This document shows positions 22,985-34,788 of a DNA stretch of 64,000 bases, piece by piece. The DNA is taken from positions 48,938,146 to 49,002,145 of the forward strand of contig CM031615.1 in the NCBI GenBank assembly GCA_018398815.1. The letters run 5' to 3'. Under the pieces are notes generated by a model that did not search any database, was not told the origin of the DNA, and worked only from the letters and a program-made list of their open reading frames with translations. The DNA is from Conus ventricosus (lineage: Eukaryota; Mollusca; Gastropoda; Neogastropoda; Conidae). The translations under genes and the position numbers were made by a program. Every line of letters begins with the position of its first letter. The first letter of the stretch is position 1.

Positions 22985-23887
22985 TGGCAAGCCAGGGAAT
23001 GCAGAGGTTTTGTCCTGGGCTAATTGCGAGTCTCAGCGCGTGTACTTAAGGCATCCACCACCCCTGCCAATCAGATCGGCTCTCAGACTGCCTCTGTTTA
23101 CAGTCTGGCTGGCTGTCTGTTTGCCGCGTTCCGTTGCAGGTAGCGTCAAAACTTTAAAACCACACCCACGGTGGTTCCTATGCACGCGAGGGCCCTTTGC
23201 AGAGAGTGTGCTGCCCTTGCTGAACTGCTATGCAGACAGCAACACGGTTGCATACATCATTACCCGAGAAGGCGCATCACTGCCAGCTGAACACATCTCC
23301 GGTGGCACGTGGTAACGGAAGTGATTAATGACCTACACGAGCCAAGGGGACTCCAATAAAAGAAATAATGGTAATGCGAGCCATGTTTGGCCTACTTATT
23401 CTGCCCGCTCTACGTCTGAAGCAAAGAGCAGTGTGCCGCCTAACAAAAAAATAAAAAAATAAAAATAAAAACACCGGTCAGTCAGTTGCTTAGCCTTACG
23501 GTACGCGAACATTCCATTTGCACGGTTTTTCTCATCTCCCATAACCGCGTGCAGTTCCAGTGGAACGTCGGGAAGCGCGCACGTGGCCGCACACCAGAAA
23601 TTAAAATGATGCCAAGGCCTTGCTTAAGGAATCGAGTATTTATAGACAGGCACAATTAGATTGTTTTGAGACTTTTGTTGTGTCTGAAAGTTGATTTACC
23701 TCCTTTTCTTTCATATGACCATCAAGATACATGCCAGGTGGTTCCAAGCTGGCAGATTGAAATGAAGGGAATGGGAGTATTTGTGGGGGGGAAACCGCCT
23801 GGCGCGAAGATAGGGTCACGGGTCAGTGAGAAGGCCTGAAATGTGACGTCAGCTGAGGGGAAGGTCATGTCTTTGAAGACTGAGAAT

Positions 23888-24284
23888 TTCTTTTCTTTTT
23901 TCTGCGTGCGCAGGTACTCCTGCGGACACTGCCCGTATAGACAGGCAATGAAGTTTTGTGTGTATGACCGTTTTTTATCCCGCCATTAAGGCAGCCACAC
24001 TCCATCTTCGGGGAAGGTGCATGCTATGTGTAACGTGTCATCTATACCAACGACCAAACTGGCCCTCTCCTCCGAATGTCGGCGACTGGACCCCACGTGC
24101 GTGCAAGATGTTGTGCGTGCGTTCACACACGAACCTCGGTTTACAGTCTCATTCGAAGGACTGTATGGGGAATGGAGTCAGAACCAATGTTAACCCCGAG
24201 GGAAAAATCCCCCTGTACCGAAATTCGAACCCGCAACCCCAGGATCACGATCCGGCGCTCTACCAACTGAGCTATTCCGGCCCC
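23888..24284 (-). mobile_element. tRNA-derived SINE, second assembly copy
   Basis: Same element, same 13-bp GAAGACTGAGAAT duplications (23875-23887 and 24285-24297) as 8986-9386, with a few missing bases. Confidence 0.88.
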
Positions 24285-24800
24285 GAAGACTGAGAATGAT
24301 GTCATCGGTGGAAATTTAAAAAAACATTAAAAAAACAACAACAAGTGAAATGATGGGGGGAGGGGTTGGTTCTTTATATCAATTGTCAGTTTAATATCAA
24401 CTGCTGGTTCAAACTTATGCTGGGCCTCAAAAACGCTGAATGGATTAAAAGCTGATTTAGAGCGAAAATCGTCAGGGGGAGCGCGACCTGGACACCAGGC
24501 ATGCACACAGCTGAATTCATCTGAGTGGATATTGCGTTTACTTCACACCGCGTGGATTCATGGGTGTCTCTTTCTTCTCTAAGGTCTGCACTGTCGGCCT
24601 AAAAGCATAATCACATACAATTATGAGGGCACGATGTAAAAAATAAAAAAAATTAAAAAAAAACAACTTGACAGCTTATTTTTAACCCTCAATAAAGATC
24701 GTTTTGACTTGACTTGACTTGATGATTAAAGTATGATTTTTTGAAGTGATGCAAGCATTTCAGTTGTTTCATCGTGGCAGTATGAGTTTCGGTTGTTTAA

Positions 24801-24842
<42 letters not shown>

Positions 24843-24860
24843 GTCTCTCTCCCTCTCCTC

Positions 24861-24921
<61 letters not shown>

Positions 24922-24945
24922 CCCTCTCTGTCTCTCTCTCTCACA

Positions 24946-25026
<81 letters not shown>

Positions 25027-25052
25027 CACACACACACACACACACAAGTACT

Positions 25053-25085
<33 letters not shown>
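24801..25085. repeat. Compound CTGT/CT/CA/GA microsatellite, second copy
   Basis: Same block order as 9901-10185 with different repeat counts and extra CC interruptions. Confidence 0.93.
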
Positions 25086-25087
<2 letters not shown>

Positions 25088-25857
25088 TCCATGATATGAA
25101 CTATGAAAACTGCCACATATGTTTATGTTACAAAAGTAACTTCAGCTTTCATGTTTCCAGGTCAAACGCTGCGCCAGTTTTTATCCTGAATGAACAGTTA
25201 ACGCCCACACATTTGTTGTTGTTGTTGTTTGTATTTTCTTTCTGCCGTGATGTTTCGCTATGAACAAGTGTCGTCAAAGGATATAAAGGCAAGCTGGGAT
25301 AGTTAACCTTCACAGTGTATGTATATCAATTTAAACTTTAAAGAACTGTAGTTTAAATCTAGGACGGGAACTCGTCACACACCACACTTGAGAATTTGGC
25401 TCTGCAAAACATATTATTTGCACTAGATATGCAAACCTATACATTTTTAGAAACTAGAGATGTTGTAAAATCTAGTGAAATAACTGAAAATACTGTAGGT
25501 GGTACCTGCTTGGAGACTGACCTCAAAATATAAGCAAGAAAATTTCTGAAAAAGTTATTTGAAAAGTAAGTCAGATGTTAGGAGAGACACAGTTTTTCTT
25601 CTGTACTACCTAAACACTTCAAACTGGAGATAAGATGAAGACAAATATGTGCTGGAAACATGGGAAAGATGATAATTCTCTTGACTTGAGCTATGTTAAA
25701 TGAATTGTGCCTCAAATGATGTACCTATAATTCAGCATCCGACAATCAAATTTCACTATGTAAGGAAATGGGTTTGTGCAGGCTTGTCTTGAAGCTAGAT
25801 AGGTAAAACTATATGTTTTTGTAAACTAAGAGATAATGAGGAATCTGAAAAAAATAA

Positions 25858-26265
25858 TTACAAGACAGTACCCTGATGGCAGCTGAAGATACTCTTCACA
25901 GTGTAATCCAGAACATAGGCGAAAAGGTAATCCAAAACGTGAGTCACATTGTTTGAAACACCACAGTTTTCCTGCTTGAATGTCAAAACACTTGAAACTT
26001 GAGAGAAAACAAGAAGATCATGTCCTTGAAAGACACAGAACAAAGTTAGGGGCCCTTGGTCTTCTGTGGAAGGCTGAAAATCACTCGGGGCAGAGTCCCA
26101 CGTCACATCCAGAACATTCCCAGCCAGAGCGCACACGAGTAGGATGGCCAGCAGCACAGTTCCTCTTTCTTGACCTCCTTCACTCTCAGCATCACTCTCC
26201 TCTGCAGTAGTGCTTCCAGATTCTGGATCACACAAGAAAACACATATCCTAAGTCTTCTGTTCAT
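25858..26265 (-). pseudogene. Second copy of the unrecognised hydrophobic minus-strand frame
   Basis: 135 codons here versus 81 at 11123-11368. The difference is two extra G/C bases near 26052 (GGGGCCC versus GGGCC). The extended part reads LTLFCVFQGHDLLVFSQVSS and contains an NNVTHVL segment. Which copy is right decides whether this is a continuous frame. Unrecognised. Confidence 0.25.
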
Positions 26266-26738
26266 TTCATTGTTTCATAATGGTGCAAGAGTTGTTACAG
26301 AGAGCTTGACTCAGTTTCCACTAATTAGTCTGATTTTCAGAAAGAAAAAAATATGAACAGCATTACTTATTCATTGTATGAAAAATGAAGTCATGCATAA
26401 AATCATAAATAAGAATAAAATCTGAATCACTAGCATATAAGGAAGGGGAAGGGCTACAGCTTTCATTGGAGACACGCCCACTCGTGACACGCCCACACTG
26501 TTTCTAAACAAAAAAAAACAAAAACAAAAAAAGTTATAACTTGTTTCTCTTCAAATCACCACTTTTATTCACCTCTAAAGTGCTTTCAAAGCACCTTTAA
26601 GCCTGTCACTCTGTACTGGTTGTGGTTAGTGTGACATTTTTGTTTGATGTGGGATCTGGTTGGTGGATTGTTCGCCCCGCCTCCAGATGTCCGCCACATG
26701 TTCGCCTTGTTTTTAAACACCTTCCTCTTGCATTGCAG

Positions 26739-26790
26739 ACGGTGCGTCGTCCCTGGTGACTCTCAAGAGCAGCGACACGTATCGTCGTAC
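26739..26790 (+). CDS. Second assembly copy of the 52-bp receptor exon
   Basis: Identical to 11840-11891, with the same acceptor and donor. Counted separately only because the assembly holds both contigs. Confidence 0.4.
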
Positions 26791-26792
26791 GT

Positions 26793-26859
<67 letters not shown>

Positions 26860-27382
26860 TGCCTGTCTGTATGTGTTCATGTGTCTGTAGACCCATGTGT
26901 CTGTGTGATTTGTATATGTGTGTGTGTGGCGCGCGCGAATGGGCTACAAGGGCGGGAAAAAAAAGCACACAGTAGACAATAGTAAAGAAAGAGAAATGGT
27001 GTAGTAAGATAAAAATGTGAAAGCCACAGTCAAAGAGAGCGACAGAAAACAGGACGTTCATCACTAGCGTAGAGCGGACCAGAAGACGAGAACAGTTTAA
27101 GAACGGAGAAGGTAGCTGGGGACATTTATTTTTGAAACTCTGCTGGGGACTGTTTTCTTTGGCAGACATTTTCGACTCGATATACTAATAATGATAATAA
27201 TGATTATTTTATGGCGCTTAATCTTACATCATAAGCCCTAAGCGCTTACAAATACATGAAAGGTTAAAGAAAACATAAATGAAACCAACAAGAAGATGAA
27301 TATTGCAATAAGTACCATGCATCTACAAACAAGGGTGCATATTGACACACACCCACGCTGCGCGCGCATTTGCGCGCGCACG

Positions 27383-27428
<46 letters not shown>

Positions 27429-27812
27429 CACACACGCACACACACACACACACACCACACACACACACCACATACACACGCGCGCGCGCACGTATACACC
27501 CACACAACACATGATCCCACACACACTGTCGCACAACAACGGACAACAACAGCATGCGCGTACACACACACACACATGCGCATGCGCACACGCCCACTCA
27601 CACACATACACAGAAACCGCGCAGAAACCGCGCGCGGTTCAAACTAAACATGCAAATAACAAGCAAGTAGGGTCACTCTTGCTCTCACAATGACATAAAA
27701 AATACATGGCCACAGCTTCACACGAATGCTGCTTACGACACCGAACCGCCTAGCAGGTCGATATGACAGCACAAAGCACATAGAACAAACAAGGACACAT
27801 CCAATGTAAGCC

Positions 27813-29146
27813 TGTCAAGGAGCGTGAAACCTCTCACAAAAGGCATTAGACGCTTGGAGACAAAGGGACATTGTACGTGGTATACAAATAGGTAATTGAC
27901 CAATTAACACGGCGCGGCCGAAGTGGTCAGATGAAAAACAACACCTAGGAGAGAGTTCGGACCTGCCTGGTGGCGAAAGGGGGAAGGGTTTGTAACCACT
28001 ACGACCTCGGGGCCCCAAGTGAGCGCTAAATGCTCGGTCAGCTGAGGTTCTTGTGTAAACAGTCAGTGAAGAGCAGGGGTCTTGGACTCGTTCGGATGGT
28101 ATTGCCGTGGGTCACTGTGTTGGTTCTATTGTCAGGCTGGCTGAATGTGTGTGGAGGTTGTAGTAACCCTCCTTAAGATAATTACTGTGTTAACTGACCA
28201 CCGAAGTCGGCGGGAATTTTCGATGTCCATCGGGGGGCTAAGTGTGTGTTTGCTAATCAATTAGGTAGGGTGTGTGTAAATGCTGATGTGTGTGGAATGT
28301 CGCGAGTGGAGAATTCAGGGTACTTGTGAACTAGGGGTTTGAGAAGCAGCGTGGACAAAGGCATGGCCGAAGGGGAATCCTTTGTTTCCCTCCCTATATA
28401 AACTGAGGGAGACAAACGTGTCAGGAGAACAACACCAGGAGAGAGAGAGAGAGAAGGCACAGAGAGAGAGAGAGAGGAGAGGAGTGAGCAGGACAGAGAA
28501 AGGGTCGAGAGAAACGTGGTCTGGAGATAGAAGAGACAGCAAGGTCTTAGAGTTAAAGACAAGCTGGAAGAGAAGGAAACTAAGTTGAAGCCCAGAGGTG
28601 GGTGAAGACAGACAAACTGAATTTGAACCCAGAGGTGGGTGAAGAAGACGAAGAAGAAGAGTTCGACGTCGAGACCCCAGAGACGACCACGAAGACCCAG
28701 TCCTGAAGCCTGGAGCCAGTCAACCAAGGGCATCACCATCAAGCAGTGCTGAAGAAGACGTGAGAGACTTTTTTTCAAGAACTGTGGTGTGGTGTGAAAG
28801 CGTGGTTGTGTGTGTGAAAACCTGGCCAGGTAAGAAGTCATTTTATTAAAACCCCGGGATTAGGATGTTTGATCTTTTATGTTTTGATATTTCATGGTGT
28901 GTGATTTGATTGTACATGATTAATTATAAGTAGCATAGAAATTGTATTTCTTGTTCTCAGTTGTGTTAGGAGAGAAACGAATGCGTGGACATCCCATTCC
29001 CAGAGAGAGGTGAATGTTTGGTGTGCGCATGAGTGTGCATATGCGTGTATGAGTGCAAAGATAACCTTGGTGTGTTAAGCCTGACTAATAATACATCAAC
29101 TTAGTGCACTTAAGAAATACCATCACGATTTCCCCCGTCCTGGACA
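27813..29146 (+). repeat. 5' LTR (1334 bp)
   Basis: Starts TGTCAAGGAGCGTG and ends CGTCCTGGACA. It contains a TATA box (28395), a GA microsatellite (about 28437-28476) and a transcribed-type downstream region. It is near-identical to the 3' LTR, which indicates a fairly recent insertion. Confidence 0.9.
28395..28402 (+). promoter_or_regulatory. TATA box of the LTR promoter
   Basis: TATATAAA lies about 580 bp into the LTR, repeated at 32641-32648 in the 3' LTR. It is the only strong TATA-like element in the LTR and would place the RNA start about 25-35 bp downstream. Confidence 0.55.
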
Positions 29147-29149
29147 AAG

Positions 29150-29166
29150 TGGCGAGCCTGCCGGAT
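29150..29166 (+). promoter_or_regulatory. Primer-binding site
   Basis: TGGCGAGCCTGCCGGAT begins with the TGG expected to pair with a tRNA 3' CCA end, three bases after the 5' LTR. I cannot assign the tRNA without a search. Confidence 0.6.
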
Positions 29167-29530
29167 TGCATGGCCCAAATTAGTTTCAGGAAGGAAACAA
29201 AGTGAGTACTAAGTAGTACTGGGGCGAAGCGTCCACTAAAGGCAATTTTAATTAGCTCTTCAAATTATTTCCTTTAGTTCTTTGAGTGTTGAGTGTTGAC
29301 TTGTGTGTAGGGTGGTTGTATTAATCAAAGGTCGTTCAGAGAAACGAAAGAACAAGGTTCTAGTCTAAAACTCTCACAGAAGCTGTGGTTTACGATTAAG
29401 GCTCCTTTGTGTTAGGAACACTACCATTGGTTGGTGTACTCAGAACGTTTAGTAGATAAACTGAGTACTGACTTTTTCCGGGTCTATAAGCGTAACTGTT
29501 TTAGTGGTGCTAAAACATATAAAAAAAGAA

Positions 29531-30780
29531 ATGGCTGAAGAGAGTTTTACTCCCATTGCGGAACTAGTAAGTTTGGGGAAAGAAATGGGATATACAGGAG
29601 ATGAACTGCGTAGATTCATTGAAAACTCAGCAGAAGAATGAGAGAGATGAAAGGGCTGAAAAGGAGGAAATTTGAAAGGAGCAGCTTGATGCTGTCAAAA
29701 AAAATCTAGAGGCAGAAAACTGCTGCATCAAGGCTAAAGCAGACGCAGAGTGTACAGCTGCCAGAGCAAAAGCAGATGCAGAGGGGCTAGAGCAGATGCA
29801 GAGAGTGCAGCGGCCAAAGCTAGAGCAGATGCAGAGAGTGCAGCTGCCAGAGCAAGAGCAGATGCAGAGAGTGCAGCTGCCAGAGCAAAAGCGATGCAGA
29901 GAGTGCAGCTGCCAGAGCTAAAGCAGATGCAGAGAGGGCGAGAGCAGAAGCAGAATCGGAGATTTTAGCCAAACAAATTGAGTTGGAAAGAATAAAGTCT
30001 GAAAATCGCAGTGAAATAGACACCAGTTCTGAGTCAGTAGGCCGCAGACAAAGTTGCGCACCTAGACTTAAACTCCCACTGTTCAGAGAAGAAACTGATT
30101 CAATCGACGCCTATATCAGTCGGTTTGAATCGGTTGCCGAGCACGAGGGCTGGCCCGAAGATAACTGGGCAATAAACCTGTCTGCCTTGTTGACAGGTCG
30201 TGCGTTACACACAGTATCCACCCTACCCAAGGTGATCAGAGAGATTTTGACAAGGTGAAACAGGCGGTGCTAAAGGCATATGATTTGACTGAAGAAGGTT
30301 TTAGGCGTAAGTTTCGCGAGGCGAGAATCGAACAGGGTGAGACATACACACAGTTCGGAGTTAGACTGGACCACTATTTCAACAAATGGGTAGAACTTAG
30401 TGGAGTAGACAGTGATTTTGAAGGCCTCAAGACATGGTGATAAAGGAACAGATTTCTTGATGGTTGTGGGACGGGCCTTACCATCCACATTAAGGAAAAA
30501 GGTGCAACCACAATAGCTGAGGTACTTCAGACAGCTGAGACATACCGGAAGCGAGGCGTGATTTGCCTAAACAAGAGGAAAGCCTGGAAGCATATTCAGA
30601 GATAGCAGGCCAGCACATGATCACGCAATGAGTCAGCAGCACACACCCGTAGGCCCACAGCGTCACGTGAGCAAACAAGGGTGAAAACCAATAGCCACGT
30701 GGCTAGGGAAAGAGCGTACCTGTTTTCTGTGCAATAAGACAGGGCACTTGGCTAGGGATTGTATATTTAAGTCACAGAAG
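29531..30780 (+). pseudogene. gag of the LTR element: coiled coil, SCAN-like capsid, CCHC knuckle
   Basis: ATG at 29531 opens MAEESFTPIAELVSLGKEMG and shifts frame after about 38 codons. From 29690 to 29960 an Ala-rich repeat of about 11 residues (ADAESAAARAR) follows, encoded by a 33-bp tandem repeat. The capsid part includes LKLPLFREETDSIDAYISRF (from 30066) and FRRKFREARIEQGETYTQF (from 30300), the latter SCAN-like in character. A zinc knuckle CFLCNKTGHLARDC lies at 30721-30762. Gag would package the element's RNA. At least four frame breaks make this copy non-functional. Confidence 0.8.
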
Positions 30781-30914
30781 GCAGCAGCGATGAGGATCAG
30801 GCCAAGAGAGAGGCAGGTAGAAAAAGATGAACAAGATGACAGTGTTATTTTGTCTGGATTGTGCTGTGTGTTCACAGATTCAGGCGATAACATGGATGTG
30901 CACAAAGGCGAGTA

Positions 30915-31620
30915 GGGAAAAATGTGGTTAATGTCATTAGAGACTCTGGGTGCACTGGCGTAATGGTGAAGGAGTCCCTGGTTGAGAAGGGACAATTCAC
31001 AGGTAGAACACAGAGGTGTAGACAAATAGATGGAACAGTAGCAAATTCAAAACGGCACTGGTGTTCATTGATACACCATTCTATAGTGGAGTCGTACAGC
31101 TTTGGCTGTTCCGAAGCCGCCGTATGATTTGGTAATTGGAAACATTTCAGGGGCACGTGGGTACGAAAACCCAAACCCTAACTTCTCTGTTCAATCAGGG
31201 AACAGAAATCACATGAGAAAAAGGCCCCAGGCAGTCAAACACTCCAGAACGCAATGGAGCGGTGTCCAGTGAGCCCAACCCTCTCACTTGCAGCAGAACA
31301 AAAGGGCGACTACTCGCTCAGTAAACTGTTTGGTTTTGCTCACAGAGGGCAGAAGAAAAGTGTGAAGGAGGGCACCATCGGGTTTGAGATAAAGGATGGG
31401 GTATTGTACCGAACTTTCACTCACTTGAGTTCGGGGAAGACAAAAAGACAGATTGTTGTGCCCACAAAGCGCAGAAAGGCGGTGATGTCAGAAAAACATG
31501 TGACGTCAGCCTCGGGCCATCACGGTAAGAAGGCCTCACAAAGGCAGTGACGCGAGAATACTACTGGCCCGGTATCCTTGGTGATATCAGGCGTTTCTGT
31601 GCGCATTGCAAAAACATGTC
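30915..31620 (+). pseudogene. Protease followed directly by the integrase zinc-binding region
   Basis: VIRDSGCTGVMVKE (DSG at 30942-30950) is the aspartic protease active site. The protease end is PKPPYDLVIGNISGARG (about 31111-31161). With no RT in between, the frame at 31254-31550 carries DGVLYRTFTHLSSGKTKRQI and the His pair of an H2C2 finger (KHVTSASGHH, about 31492-31524). The Cys pair CAHC is at about 31600-31611 after frame shifts. The integrase catalytic core is absent. From about 31620 to the polypurine tract the sequence has no recognisable domain. Confidence 0.7.
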
Positions 31621-32045
31621 GCGCGGTACGACAACGTGGTTAGAGAGTGAAGAAAGAGTGACGGGACCGTAGGCCAAGATAAAATGGTCGGTCGAGAAGT
31701 CAGGTAGTGTGTGCGTGTGTCTTTTGCAGTGTAGCGTATGCGTGACGTGGCTGGCTGCGGGCCACGTGTATGAAGAGAAGGGGAGAGAATTTCCGTAGAA
31801 ACAAAATGGTTATATGGCCACACGACTTTGAGTGGTGGAGATTCCAGATTTATGTTGATATTTGCTTTGATAGTGTGTTTGTATTGATTTTTCTCTATAA
31901 TTTTTTGTTGGCAAGACAATCTTGCGTGCGTTCTCTGGCGTAAGTAGGCTTATGAGAGGCCGATATTAGCACTGGTTTTAAATGGGAAAATTATGAGTTT
32001 CATCTCCTTGAATGTTAAGTTTTAGCCATGCAGGGCATTGTCTTC

Positions 32046-32058
32046 GAGTGGGGGGAAT
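32046..32058 (+). promoter_or_regulatory. Polypurine tract
   Basis: GAGTGGGGGGAAT immediately precedes the 3' LTR start (TTG boundary at 32059), the position where plus-strand priming occurs in LTR elements. Confidence 0.65.
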
Positions 32059-33384
32059 TGTCAAGGAGCGTGAAACCTCCACAAAAGGCATTAGACGCTT
32101 GGAGACAAAGGGACATTGTACGTGGTATACAAATAGGTAATTGACCAATTAACACGGCGCGGCCGAAGTGGTCAGATGACAAACAACACCTAGGAGAGAG
32201 TTCGGACCTGCCTGGGTGGCGAAAGGGGGAAGGGTTGTAACCACTACGACCTCGGGGCCCCAAGTGAGCGCTAAATGCTCGGTCAGCTGAGGTTCTTGTG
32301 TAAACAGTCAGTGAAGAGCAGGGGTCTTGGACTCGTTCGGATGGTTTGCCGTGGGTCACTGTGTTGGTTCTATTGTCAGGCTGGCTGAATGTGTGTGGAG
32401 GTTGTAGTAACCCTCCTTAAGATAATTACTGTGTTAACTGACCACCGAAGTCGGCGGGAATTTTCGATGTCCATCTGGGCTAAGTGTGTGTTTGCTTAAT
32501 CAATTAGGTAGGGGTGTGTGTAAATGCTGATTGTGTGTGGAAAGTCGCGAGTGGAGAATTCAGGGGTACTTGTGAACTAGGGGTTTGAGAAGCAGCGTGG
32601 ACAAGGCATGGCCCGAAGGGGAATCCTTTGTTTCCCTCCCTATATAAACTGAGGGAGAACAACGTGTCAGGAGAACAACACCAGGAGAGAGAGAGAGAGA
32701 AGGCACAGGGGGAGAGGAGGGAGAGGAGTGAGCAGGACAGAGAAAGGGTCGAGAGGAACGTGGTCTGGAGATAGAAGAGACAGCAAGGTCTTAGAGTTAA
32801 AGACAAGCTGGAAGAGAAGGAAACTAAGTTGAAGCCCAGAGGTGGGTGAAGACAGACAAACTGATTTGAACCCAGGGGTGGGTGAAGAAGACGAAGAAGA
32901 AGAGTTCGACGTCGAGATCCCGAGACGACCACGAAGACCCAGTCCTGAAGCCTGGAGCAGTCAACCAGGGCATCACCATCAAGCAGTGCTGAGAGACGTG
33001 AAGAGACTTTTTTTCAAGAAATGTGGTGTGGTGTGAAAGCGTGGTTGTGTGTGTGAAAACCTGGCCAGGTAAGAAGTCATTTTATTATAACCCGGGATTA
33101 GGATGTATTGATCTTTTATGTTTTGATATTTCATGGTGTGTGATTTGATTGTACATGATTAATTATAAGTAGCATAGAAATTGTATTTTTGTTCTCAGTT
33201 GTGTTAGGAGAGAAACGAATGCGTGACATCCCATTCCCAGAGAGAGGTGAATGTTTGGTGTGCGCCATGAGTGTGCATATGCGTGTATGAGTGAAAAGAT
33301 AACCTTGGTGTGTTAAGCCTGACTAATAATACATCAACTTAGTGCACTTAAGCAATACCATCACGATTTCCCCCGTCCTGGACA
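32059..33384 (+). repeat. 3' LTR (1326 bp)
   Basis: The same ends as the 5' LTR, followed by the AAGCC duplication at 33385-33389. A few substitutions and indels separate it from the 5' LTR. Some of these may be assembly noise. Confidence 0.9.
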
Positions 33385-33484
33385 AAGCCTGAGAAAATGA
33401 CCTGGAAAGTTATCCAGAACTCTGTACCGACTCCGCTTCTCCGTCTCCATACCCCCATCTTTTCTGAGTCTTTAACTGAAGCAG
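33385..33484 (+). CDS. Candidate receptor exon abutting or interrupted by the LTR insertion
   Basis: The segment after the LTR reads KPEKMTWKVIQNSVPTPLLR and continues LHTPIFSESLTEA to a donor GCAG|GTATGC in phase 1. This is exactly the phase needed by the transmembrane exon at 34024. If the 5.6-kb element and one target-site copy are removed, the frame is open leftward to a TAG at 27783 and reads through the junction as CKPEKM. No strong acceptor is visible just upstream, so the left exon boundary is unresolved. Ectodomain membrane-proximal position is inferred. A corrupted copy is at 18144-18240. Confidence 0.35.
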
Positions 33485-33816
33485 GTATGCGTAGTAAGAG
33501 AATATAAGGTGTGCAGAGCATGAACAGTCAGAGGATGTTAGTTAATAACTGTTTATGGAGAGTTGGGGGGAGGAGGGGGGGGGGGGGGGGGGGCGGCAAT
33601 AAACGGTTTTGAAAAGATTTCTGATCTGATCTCTCACCCTGTAAAAAAAATCTTGGTTTTTCTTTTTCTTTCATTTTTTTTTCTTTTGCTTTCTTTTTTT
33701 TTTTCTTGTCTTTTTTCCGTCAAAGATTATTTTGAAGCGGTCAAATGAGATTAGTGACTGGCTTGTTCAAAGTTTCTCTGTTTTTTTCGGCTCTTGTTTC
33801 CTTGGGGGAGGAGCTT

Positions 33817-33872
<56 letters not shown>

Positions 33873-34023
33873 GTGCGTGCGTGCGTGCGTGCGTGATGTG
33901 CGTGCGTGCGTGCGTGTGTGTAAGTTTCGTTTTTTGGGTTTGGGTTTGGGTTGGTTTTTGAGTGGTCTCCTTCAACGGGGCCGCACACCTGCTTTGCATC
34001 ATCTCTGGTTCTGTTTGTTGCAG
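33485..34023. other. Intron with poly-G, pyrimidine tract and TG microsatellite
   Basis: A G-rich run at 33565-33594, a T/C-rich tract at about 33655-33720 and a (TG)n/(TGCG)n block at 33818-33935 precede the acceptor CTGTTTGTTGCAG at 34023. No gene other than the flanking exons. Confidence 0.75.
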
Positions 34024-34177
34024 ACCCAGGGTGGGTCACTCCATTCACCAACACCACCACGACGAAGAGGAATCAGTCAACCATGGGCCCTTACGGCTTG
34101 AAGATTATTACGGGCACCTTTCATCACCGTCGCTGTGACGATTGTTGTCGCCGTTGCGGTTGTCATACTGCTTCGAG
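34024..34177 (+). CDS. Transmembrane exon of the SEFIR (IL-17-receptor-like) gene
   Basis: After acceptor TTTGTTGCAG the exon reads DPGWVTPFTNTTTTKRNQST then MGPYGLKIITG, with N-T-T and N-Q-S glycosylation sequons. A strongly hydrophobic helix follows (VTIVVAVAVVILL) and a stop-transfer Arg. It ends CGAG|GTGTGT in phase 1. A one-base excess near 34117 (ACCTTTCATC versus ACCGTCATC in the copy at 18740) shifts the frame between ectodomain and helix, and I read it as a sequence error. Joining to the exon at 34789 restores a Gly codon in phase. This is a type I membrane protein's membrane-spanning exon. Confidence 0.6.
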
Positions 34178-34183
34178 GTGTGT

Positions 34184-34216
<33 letters not shown>

Positions 34217-34282
34217 AGGGAGGGGGGAGTGTGTGGGTGGAGGGGGGAGTGGATGTGGGTGCGTTTGTGTGTGTAGTGTGTG

Positions 34283-34320
<38 letters not shown>

Positions 34321-34338
34321 TGTGTGTGTATGCGGTGT

Positions 34339-34391
<53 letters not shown>

Positions 34392-34548
34392 GGTACATGC
34401 ACGCCCGAGCGAGCTTGTATGTGTTTGGGGGGGAGGGGGGTTGCAGGGATTGGATTGGAGGGATGCCGTACTGCGCCCCAAAAAAAAAGTTAAACAAAAC
34501 AAATTTTTTGCCGGTTCTGTTATGACTGAATTGAAAAAATAATGAAAC

Positions 34549-34596
<48 letters not shown>

Positions 34597-34720
34597 CGCG
34601 CATGCACTCCTGCGCGCGCGTGCACACACATACACACGTGCACCCGCATGCACGCGCGCGCGCGCGCGCGCACACACACACACACCACACACACCACACA
34701 CACACACACATTTTTCCTCA
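34178..34720. repeat. Intron of TG and CA microsatellites
   Basis: TG tracts at 34186-34212 and about 34272-34390, G-rich DNA near 34430-34440, and CA with CGCG blocks at 34548-34710. Repeat-only reading frames. Confidence 0.9.
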
Positions 34721-34788
34721 CGTCGTTCTCACAGCATCGTTAAGACCACTCGCACAGAGAGAACAGTGATGACGATGATTCTTTTCAG

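Larger units (their letters stand above)
27813..33384 (+). mobile_element. Internally deleted Ty3-type LTR retrotransposon, Gmr1-like (SCAN-like gag)
   Basis: The 5.57-kb element is bounded by 1.33-kb LTRs that begin TG and end CA. A 5-bp target-site duplication AAGCC flanks it at 27808-27812 and 33385-33389. Inside are a primer-binding site, a gag with a coiled-coil repeat, a SCAN-like capsid segment and a CCHC knuckle, a protease with DSG, and the H2C2 zinc-binding part of integrase. A polypurine tract follows. No RT, RNase H or integrase core is present in the 2.9-kb interior, so the copy is non-autonomous. In Gmr1-like Ty3 elements integrase precedes RT, and SCAN domains are known to derive from such gags. 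The protease-to-integrase order here fits that group (family knowledge plus inference). Confidence 0.85.

Noticed and set aside
29820..30023. Minus-strand Ser/Leu-rich frame
   Set aside because: It is the antisense of the gag coiled-coil minisatellite.
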